In this document: positions 1 to 8,352 of the stretch, piece by piece
How positions within the stretch are numbered: position 1 is the first letter of the stretch
How the letters are laid out: every line of letters starts with the position of its first letter
Assembly: GCA_965661005.1 (NCBI GenBank)
Contig: CBFICB010000001.1
Location: forward strand, 1 to 64,000
Direction: 5' to 3'
Source: UBA5109 sp965661005
GTDB lineage: Bacteria > Pseudomonadota > Gammaproteobacteria > Pseudomonadales > Pseudohongiellaceae
Length of the DNA stretch: 64,000 bases
Program-made: the position numbers and the translations under genes
Notes under the pieces: model-generated
Seen by the model: the letters and a program-made list of their open reading frames with translations, nothing else
The model's database searches: none
What the model was told of the DNA's origin: nothing

Positions 1-522
1 CGCATCATTCGTCACCCAGCACGAAATCGGCTCGTTATCATTCTCAGCTACTATGTTGGGCTCAGATCATGTGAGATAGCGTCTCTCAAAGCCCGTGATG
101 TTTTAGATGGTGAGGGGAATATCAAGGATACGGTGCTTCTGACCAAGGAAATGACGAAGGGGAGCAAGGCAAACAGCGTCTATTTGTCAGAATTCGTGAA
201 GAAAGAGATTCAGAAGTACCTTGAGAGTAACGCAGAGCGCCTTGTGACACTTAAATCTCCCCTGATCTACTCGCAGCGCACTGGTGGGCACTTCTCTTCA
301 CAGACGCTTCAGATACTGTTTAAGACGCTCTATTCAAATGTAGGCATCAATGCTTCTAGTCACTCAGGTCGCAGAAAATTCATTACTGATCTATCTGAGA
401 AAGGTGTGTCGGTACGAGTAATACAAGAGTTGGCGAGACATCGAGACTTGGCGACTACTCAGCGATATATTGATGTGTCTGTTGATAAGCTCAGGAATGC
501 TGTGAATTTGGTCGGAATTTGA
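1..522 (+). CDS. Tyrosine recombinase / phage-type integrase, C-terminal part (5' end outside window)
   Basis: The reading frame is open from base 1 and ends at 522, leaving 173 residues of catalytic domain; the N-terminal DNA-binding part lies outside the window. Active-site landmarks of the tyrosine recombinase family are visible in order: the first Arg in GLRSCEIASL (about residue 22), the HSGRR box carrying His and the second Arg, then ELARHRD with a His, and the nucleophile Tyr in TTQRYID. The family cuts and rejoins DNA at attachment sites through a covalent phosphotyrosine link. The gene ends about 85 bp before a tRNA-Phe 3' fragment, so it probably drives integration and excision of the element lying to the left. 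The catalytic call is secure; the identity of the element is unknown. Confidence 0.9.
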   Translation, partial: RIIRHPARNRLVIILSYYVGLRSCEIASLKARDVLDGEGNIKDTVLLTKEMTKGSKANSVYLSEFVKKEIQKYLESNAERLVTLKSPLIYSQRTGGHFSSQTLQILFKTLYSNVGINASSHSGRRKFITDLSEKGVSVRVIQELARHRDLATTQRYIDVSVDKLRNAVNLVGI

Positions 523-604
523 GAACTCGTTGCACAACCTGTAGCACATTGATCTTTCTTGAATTTTTGTCACTGATATAAAACAACTTAAATTCAACAC
601 ATTT

Positions 605-650
605 ATTGAAAATCCTCGTGTCGGTGGTTCGATTCCGCCTCTGGGCACCA
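605..650 (+). other. Attachment-site remnant: 3' part of a tRNA-Phe gene
   Basis: From the anticodon loop (GAA at 608-610) to the terminal CCA (648-650) this matches the 3' half of a bacterial tRNA-Phe gene. It has the anticodon 3' stem, a variable loop, a 5-bp T stem around TTCGATT (628-634), acceptor strand TCTGGGC (640-646), discriminator A and CCA. Upstream bases do not form the D arm or the 5' acceptor strand, so this is a fragment and not a functional tRNA. tRNA 3' ends are classic targets of tyrosine recombinases, and an integrase gene ends just upstream. I infer that this is one att site of an integrated element, with the intact tRNA-Phe at the other end. Confidence 0.8.
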
Positions 651-782
651 TATTTACAATCTGGAATATCCAGACTCAGCACATCATCTTTTGACGTTTC
701 AGGCCTGCCTCAAGCCCCTCTCTTTTTTTCTGTTAGCTGTGCTGTTAGTAGGATTAGCAGTCAGCAAGCGACTATAAACCTA

Positions 783-1340
783 TTAGAATAATAAGTTATT
801 AGGCGTGAGAGTGAGCATAGGGTATTCAGGGTGTATCAGAAAGCGCAAGAGGGTAATGGATCCAGCTCCGTTCACTCTGATCTCATTGGTATAAGGGCCA
901 TTGGGACTATTACAGTTTTGCAGCCAAACAGTTGTCTGGCCTTCAAGCGTTGAAGCAAATTCTTCACAGACATGGCTGGCTAAAAGTTCTTCACCAGAGG
1001 AATAGTCCAGGCCGGTATCGGTTTCCTCAATGGCTATGTTTAGTCCAGAAGGCAATACTCCATCGGCTCTAACCACTTGCCAGCCATCAAAACTTACAAT
1101 GACATCGCCTTCCCTGTCCATGAAATTAGTCATACTCATATCCGTTGGAATAATAGGCATTAAACGATAGTCATTGCCTGACCAAAGCATTGTCCAGGCT
1201 AACTCTTCATAGGGTACCAGAGTCTCATCGGGCCTATTAAAAGCAGACATAATCAAGTCGAGCTGGGTCGAGCGAAAACTACAGGCTTGCACTCCAGCCA
1301 GCACGAAAATCCACAGCAATAATAATTTAATTATTTTCAT
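783..1340 (-). CDS. yjbF: YjbF/GfcB-family outer-membrane lipoprotein
   Basis: A 185-residue protein with a short hydrophobic leader ending in a lipobox-like VQAC (Cys20), which predicts lipid modification; Ser at +2 suggests outer-membrane sorting. The body resembles the YjbF/GfcB group-4 capsule lipoprotein family. In E. coli the yjbEFGH and gfc operons take part in exopolysaccharide or capsule production. The start codon overlaps the stop of yjbH by 4 bp (ATGA), so the two are translationally coupled. E. coli operons also contain yjbG/gfcC, which is absent here. Family assignment is by sequence character and context; the exact biochemical role of this family is poorly known. Confidence 0.72.
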   Translation of the reverse strand: MKIIKLLLLWIFVLAGVQACSFRSTQLDLIMSAFNRPDETLVPYEELAWTMLWSGNDYRLMPIIPTDMSMTNFMDREGDVIVSFDGWQVVRADGVLPSGLNIAIEETDTGLDYSSGEELLASHVCEEFASTLEGQTTVWLQNCNSPNGPYTNEIRVNGAGSITLLRFLIHPEYPMLTLTPNNLLF

Positions 1341-3457
1341 GCTCCAGGCACCATTCTTAATTTGTAATTATTAAGGGCGTCAAAACGGGTTGGGCGTAAA
1401 TCGTACCATAAGCTTGTACCGAAGCCATTAAGCGCCTGTCCGCCATCTCGCTGTATTGAACGGATGGTATTACTATAGGATGCTCGAGTATTACCCGGCA
1501 AAATTTGATCCAGCGGCACTCTAAAATAAATGCCTTTATCAAAACTGCCTTCACCAAAATCTTCTGCTGAGACATTGGTAAATGTGGCGAATGCACCAAC
1601 CATCCAGCCGTTATCGAAGGTCCTGCGAACCTCAATAGTAGCTCCAACATCTTTGGCTAAATATTGACCGGCATGCACAGCCACATCATAGTTATACCAG
1701 GGAGTCGCCCAATAGGCGCTGACATGCCCTGTAACAACTGAATAATCTAGCAAATCCAGATCTTTATCAAAATCTCGCTGCTTCACCCAGTTAAGATTAA
1801 AGCCAAAGGCCAGTCGGGAGCTAAAGGGACTATACAAAAACTCACCCCCTATGCCAGCATACATTTCTTCCAGATAACCTGAATAAGCGCGGTAATAAAC
1901 ATCTCTGCCAAGGTTGCCTTTCTTCTGCAAATAGAGACTATCCAGACCGGTATCGCCTTCTTTGAGGTATCTGGCGATATTGGTTCGCACTTCAGGTAAT
2001 CTTGAGCTGGGGCCGCGCGTAATCGTGTCAAAATCATTATCGATGTCCCAGTTATAGGTCGCTACAAGAGAAAAATAATTCCCCAGATCCATGGCCGCTG
2101 AGGTCTTCAGCATCACTTGATAACGTGCCGGCTTATCAGGGTCGAATAAGGACAGGCGGGTTGATAAATCCGCACCAAAGGCAACATTTGGGATGCGGTA
2201 ACGCGTTCTGGACGAGGGATTGACTAAAGGCGCGCCTGGCGTAATGTCGATTAAATCTTCAGCGTCTAACCAGGTTCTGGGTCTGTCGCCAAATTGTCGC
2301 TGATAACGTATGGCATTACTGCGAATGCCGGCTTCATTCAAAATGATTTCTATCGTTTCAATTTGCGGAGGCATATGAATTTCAGCCAAGGTCAGAAAGC
2401 GATTAATCCCATCAGCCATCAGGCCATACTGCTGATTCGACAATTCAACACTCACCGATCTTTGGTCATCAGAGATAGAGGCTGATCTAAGCAGCATGCC
2501 GGAACTTTCAACATCAATCAGGAGATTTCCATACCAGCTATTAAGCTCGGCATCGACAACTTCCTGAGCCAGATTGGAACTCACCGGCACCACAAGGTTT
2601 TGCGAGCGACGCGGGGTTTCATTTTTTGTATTGAGCGACGCAGAAATATAAAAACCGGTTTGATTACCTTGCTGCCGATTAAGACCCAAAGCAAAACCCG
2701 GCACTGGTTCCCATTCAACACCATAGCTCACAGGTGATGCATCAGGTATGGTGCCTAAGCGGCGCTCTCTTTGAAAAGAATCCGAGTTATATTCAACTAA
2801 AAACTTGGTATTCCAGCTTTCCAATTCATAACTAAACCCACCAAAAAGCCCAACATCAGGCCCGCTAAAGAAATTACCAAAGGAAACTTTTCCGCCTCTA
2901 CCCACTTCTGCATTTCGAGTTTCAAAACTATCAGCAATATTGGTCAATGGATTACTAAAGGAACTGCGTTCCGCCATTCGTCCCCACCCCATACCTAAAG
3001 TAAAATCAAAAGCGCCCATGGATTTGCTTGCTACCAGGTATTCACTACCTAATAGGCCCGTGCCAAGGAGGTCCCTGATGCCAACAGCTACTTGCGGAAA
3101 GAGTCGTCTTTCCCGAATTAAGCGCAGTTTCACCTCATAGCTTCTATCAAAAAGACTATCGCTTGAACCCGGAACATCATCCGGATTAAAAATCGTGTAA
3201 CGAAAAGTTGATTCAAGCCAGGGCGTGATTTGATAATTGAGGGAATAAATATCCATCACGGTTTGCCTACTCATGGCAATCTTGAATTCACCGTCTTCCA
3301 TCATTCTGGCTGAGGGAACATCGATTAAACCCGTTGTGCCAAAATCGGCTGCATTAAGCGAAACAGGTATAATCAATATAAAAAACAGTAAAAGAATTCT
3401 TGGCATCTGGTTCATTTCTTGATTTGAAACTGAAAACTGAAATCTGAAAGAATACAT
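1337..3457 (-). CDS. yjbH: YjbH-family outer-membrane exopolysaccharide protein
   Basis: About 700 residues with a signal peptide (hydrophobic run ending in SLNA, before ADFGTTGLIDVPSARM). The mature N-terminus matches the YjbH/GfcD family, large beta-barrel-like proteins linked to exopolysaccharide or capsule export. Repeated aromatic and Gly-rich stretches such as GMGWGRM and FGFNLNWV fit an outer-membrane beta structure. The start is uncertain: ATG 3457, ATG 3415 and ATG 3406 are in frame, none with a strong ribosome-binding site, and the signal peptide is most natural from 3406. It sits between yjbE and yjbF on the same strand, which supports the call strongly. Confidence 0.8.
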   Translation of the reverse strand: MYSFRFQFSVSNQEMNQMPRILLLFFILIIPVSLNAADFGTTGLIDVPSARMMEDGEFKIAMSRQTVMDIYSLNYQITPWLESTFRYTIFNPDDVPGSSDSLFDRSYEVKLRLIRERRLFPQVAVGIRDLLGTGLLGSEYLVASKSMGAFDFTLGMGWGRMAERSSFSNPLTNIADSFETRNAEVGRGGKVSFGNFFSGPDVGLFGGFSYELESWNTKFLVEYNSDSFQRERRLGTIPDASPVSYGVEWEPVPGFALGLNRQQGNQTGFYISASLNTKNETPRRSQNLVVPVSSNLAQEVVDAELNSWYGNLLIDVESSGMLLRSASISDDQRSVSVELSNQQYGLMADGINRFLTLAEIHMPPQIETIEIILNEAGIRSNAIRYQRQFGDRPRTWLDAEDLIDITPGAPLVNPSSRTRYRIPNVAFGADLSTRLSLFDPDKPARYQVMLKTSAAMDLGNYFSLVATYNWDIDNDFDTITRGPSSRLPEVRTNIARYLKEGDTGLDSLYLQKKGNLGRDVYYRAYSGYLEEMYAGIGGEFLYSPFSSRLAFGFNLNWVKQRDFDKDLDLLDYSVVTGHVSAYWATPWYNYDVAVHAGQYLAKDVGATIEVRRTFDNGWMVGAFATFTNVSAEDFGEGSFDKGIYFRVPLDQILPGNTRASYSNTIRSIQRDGGQALNGFGTSLWYDLRPTRFDALNNYKLRMVPGA

Positions 3458-3473
3458 GCTTTTTACAGACGAA

Positions 3474-3498
3474 AAAAAGGCGGCAAAGCCGCCTTTTT
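3474..3498 (-). terminator. Intrinsic terminator/attenuator between yjbE and yjbH
   Basis: A perfect 6-bp GC stem (GGCGGC / GCCGCC, 3479-3484 and 3488-3493) with a 3-nt loop is flanked by an A-tract and a T-tract, so it can act on either strand. On the minus strand it falls directly after yjbE and before yjbH. It probably makes the small yjbE transcript abundant and lets only part of transcription continue into yjbH-yjbF. Confidence 0.8.
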
Positions 3499-3522
3499 AA
3501 TACTTATGCTACTAAACTAGTC

Positions 3523-3825
3523 TTAGTTGGTAGTAGTAGTAGTAGTAGTAGAACCACCGCCGCTAGGAGCAGTTGTTGTTGTAGTGGTAGCTGGTGCTTC
3601 TGGTGCTACAGGGATTGGTGCAAACACATCTGGACGACCACTATCGTCGTTGTTGCTAGCGGCAACGGCTGCAACAACAACAACACCGACGATCACAGCT
3701 GTAGTTGCACTTACGCCAGCGATTGTACCGGCAGCAGCACCCTGTGCGTTAGCATTCAAAGCAGGGAATGTCGCCATGGAAATAGCCATTAAAGCGATGA
3801 TTAATTTTTTACTTAGAATTCTCAT
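3523..3825 (-). CDS. yjbE: YjbE/GfcA-like small secreted Ala/Thr-rich protein
   Basis: A 100-residue protein with a signal peptide (MRILSKKL, then a hydrophobic run, cleavage near ANA-QG). After it come an Ala/Val-rich hydrophobic segment, a SNNDDSG turn, and a Pro/Ala/Thr tail ending in poly-Thr. This layout matches E. coli YjbE and GfcA, the first genes of exopolysaccharide operons. I place the start at ATG 3825 because GGAGA lies 6-7 bases upstream; an in-frame TTG at 3840 lies before that ribosome-binding site. The poly-Thr end is encoded by a trinucleotide repeat. Function of the family is not well defined. Confidence 0.75.
   Translation of the reverse strand: MRILSKKLIIALMAISMATFPALNANAQGAAAGTIAGVSATTAVIVGVVVVAAVAASNNDDSGRPDVFAPIPVAPEAPATTTTTTAPSGGGSTTTTTTTN
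3530..3550. repeat. (GTA)7 trinucleotide microsatellite within yjbE
   Basis: Seven uninterrupted GTA units on the plus strand encode the poly-Thr tail of YjbE on the minus strand. Slippage would change the number of Thr residues by whole codons without shifting the frame. Confidence 0.9.
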
Positions 3826-4135
3826 GTCTTTCTCCTTCAATATGAACTAAGAATAATTCTGTCACTAAACTAAAAAAACCTTGCAAAGTCTCTCTTGAGA
3901 AGGATCTTGACAAGATTTCCTATAAAAGTCTAGCTAAATTATGAAAAAAGCTCCATTTTTTGCTTTTTTTGGCAAAGAATCTTGTTGTTGCTCCTTTCGC
4001 ATGCCCAATATGGACTAAAAAGCCTCAAGCTTCGATTCTGCAAGACTCTTTATGATGGCATTACGGCTGCAATATGACTGTAAAAACTACACAAGAGCTA
4101 ATTGCAATATAAACCGAGTCTAGTATGTTTGCACA

Positions 4136-5332
4136 ATGAGCAATTCTAATAATACTTTAAGTCTACCTTTATCCCCAATATCCCTAAAGACTGAGACTAA
4201 ATTTATTGGCCTATCCGGTTTAGGCTTACTTATTGTTTTTGCTGGATTTTTTTCATTTATTTTGCCTATTGGACAAGCGCTACGATGGTTTTTTCAAGCT
4301 GGAATTTTGTGGTTACTGGCCATTTACATCCTTGTTGGCAGGCAACTACACCTGAACCGGCCCCAGCAACTCGCACCTATTTATCATAATTTGGGCTGGG
4401 CAAATCGCCTCACCATTGCTAGAGGCTTCTTAATCGCTTTTAGCGGGGGCTTTATTTTTCTGGTCGACCTGAGCGAAAAAGTTCTTTTAATTCCTGCACT
4501 TAGCTACTTGGCAGCCGCCGTAATTGACCGTATTGACGGCTACATAGCACGTCTTACAAGGCATGAAAGCCTGCTGGGCATTAAGCTTGACACAGAGTTT
4601 GATGCTCTCGGGTTACTAATAGCTCCCTTGTTAGCCATTTGGATTGGGCAAATTCACTGGTCATATCTGGCCGTCAGTATTGCTTATTACTTTTTCCAGA
4701 TCGGCATTTTGTGGCGAATGAAGCATGAAAAACCTGTTTACCCCTTGCCACTCAACATGTCTCGCAGAGCCGTTGCGGGCTTTCAAATGGGCTTTCTGGC
4801 CGTGGTGTTATGGCCCATTCTGGCACCGCCAGCGACGACCATTGCGGGATTCGCTTTTATGCTGCCATTGCTAGCCGGCTTTGTAATAGACTGGTTCATT
4901 GTGAGCGGATTGATCAAGCTGGAAAAACCTGTAATAAGCGGTTTTTTCGAGCTCACTCAAAAAATCACCCAACAGATTATTTTGCCCATTTTCAGGCTGT
5001 GCATTATGAGTTTGCTTTGCCTGCTACTGATAAGAAGCAATGCTCTTTCATCCAATAGCGAAATAAGCCTAGTCACAGCTATTGTGCCAGTCAGCCTGCT
5101 ACTTTCTGCAGTGATGATATTTTTGGGTATTCTTGGCCGTTTACTTGCCATTATTCTTTCGTGCCTGCTGTGCTGGTTTTTCCTTACATATGAGATGCAA
5201 AATATTGATGCTATTTTACTTGCTCTGGTCATTTGGGTGATGCAATTTGGCACAGGAAAATTCAGCCTATGGCTATGGGATGATCGTTGGGTGCATAGAT
5301 ATGATGGCGCTAATACTGAAAAAAGCGCTTAA
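4136..5332 (+). CDS. CDP-alcohol phosphatidyltransferase family membrane protein
   Basis: A 398-residue multi-span protein. It carries the complete family signature DxxDGxxAR(x8)GxxxDxxxD at residues 131-156 (D131, D134, G135, R139, G148, D152, D156). These enzymes move a phosphoalcohol from a CDP-linked donor to an acceptor alcohol in the membrane, as in phospholipid headgroup synthesis. At nearly 400 residues it is longer than PgsA or PssA; extra hydrophobic segments follow the catalytic core, so its substrate cannot be named. The next gene, 33 bp downstream, encodes an LPG-synthase-type membrane protein, which suggests a shared lipid function. The ribosome-binding site before ATG 4136 is weak. 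Confidence 0.85.
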   Translation: MSNSNNTLSLPLSPISLKTETKFIGLSGLGLLIVFAGFFSFILPIGQALRWFFQAGILWLLAIYILVGRQLHLNRPQQLAPIYHNLGWANRLTIARGFLIAFSGGFIFLVDLSEKVLLIPALSYLAAAVIDRIDGYIARLTRHESLLGIKLDTEFDALGLLIAPLLAIWIGQIHWSYLAVSIAYYFFQIGILWRMKHEKPVYPLPLNMSRRAVAGFQMGFLAVVLWPILAPPATTIAGFAFMLPLLAGFVIDWFIVSGLIKLEKPVISGFFELTQKITQQIILPIFRLCIMSLLCLLLIRSNALSSNSEISLVTAIVPVSLLLSAVMIFLGILGRLLAIILSCLLCWFFLTYEMQNIDAILLALVIWVMQFGTGKFSLWLWDDRWVHRYDGANTEKSA

Positions 5333-5365
5333 GGTGATCAACTAAGTGACCATTTTCAAAGCCAA

Positions 5366-6352
5366 ATGAGCAGATATAATACGATCAGATTATTTGCCTG
5401 GATAATCGCTTTCACCTTAGCTTTTTGGCTGATACGGGATTTACCTTTCACAGATATTTCTGAATCCATAAGCACGCTATCAACTGCACAATGGTTTTAC
5501 TGGCTAAGCATAAATTGCCTTATCATTTGTGTGTTTGTTTGGCGATGGATGTCGCTAAGCAAAGGCCTGGATCTGGACCTAAACTTCATTGACTTATTAT
5601 CTTTACGTCAAGCAGGACAGAGCATCAGCTTTATCACACCTGGCCCACAGTTCGGCGGCGAGCCACTGCAAATTTATTTATTATGGAAGAAATTCCACAT
5701 TTCTCCCGGCGACTCTTTTTTAGCCATCGCTCTGGATCGTTTTTATGAGCTTTGGGTTAATTTTGCCGTTCTGCTATTAGGCATAATGTTTTTAATTCTT
5801 TCTGGCTCGGGCCTTAGTCACTGGATTTCTGCAGCACTGATTATTGGGCTTGCATTGTTATTGTTATGCTTATTGGCCTGGCTGGCAATCAAGGGCAATG
5901 AATCAATTTCAAGCTTGATTAATAGGCTTGGCCTGAAATGGCTAGACAGCAATCGCTTATCAAATATTCACTTTCACTGGAATAATATTAGCAGTTCCTT
6001 ACAAGGCATATTAAATAAAAAATCAACGCTACTTGCTGCTCTGTTGCTTTCCATAGCTGGATGGCTGCTAACATTTTTCGAGCTTTATCTGGTGCTGGGT
6101 TTTTTTAATATTCTCTTGAGCACCAGTGATTTCATCTTATTACTGGTAGCGATGCGTTTAGCATTTCTACTGCCTTTGCCAGGTGGAATTGGAACACTGG
6201 AAGCTGCTGTATTTTGGGTTTTTAGTGTACTGGTCTTACCTGAGGCAGCTGCCGCATCATTATTAGCCTTAATTAGATTTCGCGATGGAGCAGTGCTGGG
6301 TTTAGGCTTTCTTTGTTTACGACTACTTCAATCCAAAGCAGTCACAGTTTGA
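5366..6352 (+). CDS. Lysylphosphatidylglycerol-synthase transmembrane-domain (UPF0104/YbhN-type) protein
   Basis: A 328-residue polytopic membrane protein with about eight hydrophobic segments. It resembles the MprF N-terminal flippase-type domain family, including a conserved-looking stretch LRQAGQSISFITPGPQFGGEP (near residues 79-99) and LPLPGGIGTLEAAVFW near the C-terminus. No cytosolic aminoacyltransferase domain follows, so it is the stand-alone membrane form. Such proteins are thought to move or flip lipids, but most lack a known substrate. It is probably co-transcribed with the CDP-alcohol phosphotransferase upstream. Its 3' end overlaps the convergent methyltransferase gene by 30 bp. 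Confidence 0.78.
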   Translation: MSRYNTIRLFAWIIAFTLAFWLIRDLPFTDISESISTLSTAQWFYWLSINCLIICVFVWRWMSLSKGLDLDLNFIDLLSLRQAGQSISFITPGPQFGGEPLQIYLLWKKFHISPGDSFLAIALDRFYELWVNFAVLLLGIMFLILSGSGLSHWISAALIIGLALLLLCLLAWLAIKGNESISSLINRLGLKWLDSNRLSNIHFHWNNISSSLQGILNKKSTLLAALLLSIAGWLLTFFELYLVLGFFNILLSTSDFILLLVAMRLAFLLPLPGGIGTLEAAVFWVFSVLVLPEAAAASLLALIRFRDGAVLGLGFLCLRLLQSKAVTV

Positions 6353-7234
6353 TATTTTTATTTCCAACCTTTCTTGCTCTAACTGTCTATAACGTTTAGT
6401 CAGCCAGGCAGCTAAACCCGGCTTGGTTTTTAATGCCTTTTGAATAGTATCCAAAATATTCTTAATAAACAGGGCATCACTGGTGTCATGAGTATTAGAG
6501 TCAAGATTCCAGTCAGACTCACCATCAATAACTTTCGAACAACCGTGGTTCCGCAACCATTGTGGCAGAGCTTTACCCGTCAGGCTGGGCTGCCAGTCCA
6601 TATCCGTAAAACGCGCATCCATATCCTGATGATAATTATCAGCAATATCTTGATCATCTTGCTCCTCTGGAAAAAAACAGGTCTGTCCCGAAAAATTGAT
6701 ACTAAAATAAAAGGCGCCCTGTTGTTTTAGCTTACTCAAAATTACGGGCATTATTTTTGGCACAGGCAGCAGATCTATTACAGCGTGACTTAGAATCAAA
6801 TCCAAACTTTCATTCTCAAATAGTTGAGCGATCTTATCAGCATCCGCTGCTATCCATTCAATTCTTACATCCAGATCGTCACTGTTATCACTATTATTAT
6901 TGCCAAGAAGCCATAAATCTTCGGTGTTTATATCAAAAGTCATACCCTTAGAATTTGCCCATGACATTAAGCGCGTCTTTGCCGCTTCTTTAAATGGAGC
7001 TTCAGGCTCAAGAGCAATATAATGGCACCGCCTCAATAAAGAAGCGTCCAGCAACCTTTCAATCATTGTGCCTATGCCAGCACCAACTTCCATAAGTTTG
7101 AGAATATCTTTTTGTTCACTTTTAGAATTTAACCAAAGGGCAAAACTATTCCAGACTGACTGATTAAGACTTTTATCATCAATATTTTTTTTTACATCCA
7201 GATAGTTCACATAATCAAATGTTTCATTAACCAA
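6323..7234 (-). CDS. Class I SAM-dependent methyltransferase
   Basis: A 303-residue protein with motif I LMEVGAGIGTM (residues 47-57), an acidic motif II region (IALEPEAP), and SLDLILSHAVIDLL in the motif IV area, all typical of Rossmann-fold methyltransferases. It is the last gene of the minus-strand pteridine-type operon. I accept the TTG start at 7234 because AGAGGA lies 8 bases upstream; it overlaps the stop of the glycosyltransferase gene. The substrate is unknown; context suggests methylation of the operon product or of its sugar. Confidence 0.75.
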   Translation of the reverse strand: MVNETFDYVNYLDVKKNIDDKSLNQSVWNSFALWLNSKSEQKDILKLMEVGAGIGTMIERLLDASLLRRCHYIALEPEAPFKEAAKTRLMSWANSKGMTFDINTEDLWLLGNNNSDNSDDLDVRIEWIAADADKIAQLFENESLDLILSHAVIDLLPVPKIMPVILSKLKQQGAFYFSINFSGQTCFFPEEQDDQDIADNYHQDMDARFTDMDWQPSLTGKALPQWLRNHGCSKVIDGESDWNLDSNTHDTSDALFIKNILDTIQKALKTKPGLAAWLTKRYRQLEQERLEIKISNCDCFGLK

Positions 7235-8342
7235 AAGCTGATTCCTCTTGTTTGATAAGCTCTTGCAGGAATATTCTTATTTTAGCAATGCTCTCTTCCC
7301 ACCTTGGGTGTAATAAATATTTTTGTCTGGCCGAAGCCGACAAGCTTGCCAGCAGTTGCCTGTCATCATTCAGTCTAGCAATCAACTCAGCTAGCTTCTT
7401 CTCATCTTCAACTTCAATTAAGTAGCCATTCTTCCCTTTATCTATAATTTCTTTAGCACCTCCAGCTAAAGAACCAATGACGGGCAGAGAAAACTGCATC
7501 GCCTCCAGAAAAACTATGCCATAGGCTTCGTTCACAGAAGGTAAAACAAATAGGTCATGCTCTAGATATTTTTGTTTAAGCTCCTCACCAGTTAATGGGC
7601 CATGAAATATTATCTGCTTTTCCAGCCCATTTGTTTTTATATAGTTTTTTATACTTTTAATATAGGGATGATCGAGATCTTCACGACCCACGACAGACAA
7701 ACAAATATTCCTATCAAGCTTGTACAAAGCTTTAACAAGAACATGCAGCCCTTTTTGCGGAGTTATATTGCCAACAAAGAGTATGTTCAATTTTATAGAA
7801 TCATAATCTTTATTTGGTGCTTCCAGCTCCTTAAAGTTATTTCCGCATGGCACAGCTATCAGATTTTCTGGCAATTTATTCCCCAATAATTCTTGGCTCT
7901 GTTTTAGGGTGGCCTCGCTATTTAAAATGAGTGCATCTACAGATTTTAGATAACGCTTTTCAAAAGTCCGATAAAGTGCTTTTTTAAGGTAAGCATTGGG
8001 TATAGCGCTACTTAATAAATGCACAAGAGAAACAATCGGACACTTTAATATCTTTTTTAACTGAGGGTTTATTTTCCAAAAAGACGGATGTACCAGCTCA
8101 TCCTGTATAAGAACATCCAATTTAAGTGCTTTATCGTTTTTAAAGCCCTTAAGTTGATTAAACTTTTCAAATTCCTGAGGAATAGCGTTTGTAAACAGGG
8201 CTTTAATATAAGACTTTTTTTTGAGGCTGATAACCTCAACCTCGTCTCCGTTCTGGCGTAAAATTTCAACAAGCTTTCGATCATAGAGATAACCACCACT
8301 GATAGCATTAATATCTCCATACACTAATAAGCCTATTCTCAT
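7227..8342 (-). CDS. GT4-family glycosyltransferase
   Basis: A 371-residue retaining glycosyltransferase of GT-B fold. MRIGLLVYGDINAISGGYLYDRKL at the N-terminus is the usual glycine-containing acceptor loop. FVGNITPQKGLHVLVKAL begins the donor domain, and the EX7E motif is visible in NEAYGIVFLEA followed by PVIGSLAGGAKEII. The frame extends upstream to 8399, but that start would overlap the preceding gene by 47 bp and lacks the family N-terminus, so ATG 8342 (11 bp after that gene) is preferred. It belongs to the RibA/RibD/PTPS-like operon, which suggests glycosylation of a small heterocyclic product; a lipid or polysaccharide acceptor is also possible. Confidence 0.8.
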   Translation of the reverse strand: MRIGLLVYGDINAISGGYLYDRKLVEILRQNGDEVEVISLKKKSYIKALFTNAIPQEFEKFNQLKGFKNDKALKLDVLIQDELVHPSFWKINPQLKKILKCPIVSLVHLLSSAIPNAYLKKALYRTFEKRYLKSVDALILNSEATLKQSQELLGNKLPENLIAVPCGNNFKELEAPNKDYDSIKLNILFVGNITPQKGLHVLVKALYKLDRNICLSVVGREDLDHPYIKSIKNYIKTNGLEKQIIFHGPLTGEELKQKYLEHDLFVLPSVNEAYGIVFLEAMQFSLPVIGSLAGGAKEIIDKGKNGYLIEVEDEKKLAELIARLNDDRQLLASLSASARQKYLLHPRWEESIAKIRIFLQELIKQEESAFG

Positions 8343-8352
8343 AAGAAAAATC

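Noticed and set aside
391..651. Minus-strand frame starting MVPRGGIEPPTRGF
   Set aside because: It reads backwards through the tRNA-Phe fragment and the integrase gene; the VPRGGIEPPTRGF string is a well-known false translation of tRNA 3' ends.
606..791. 61-codon plus-strand frame over the attachment site
   Set aside because: It overlaps the tRNA fragment and has no ribosome-binding site or recognisable product.
3527..3850. Plus-strand Val-rich frame opposite yjbE
   Set aside because: It is the antisense of the yjbE Thr/Ala-rich codons; the minus strand has the signal peptide and ribosome-binding site.
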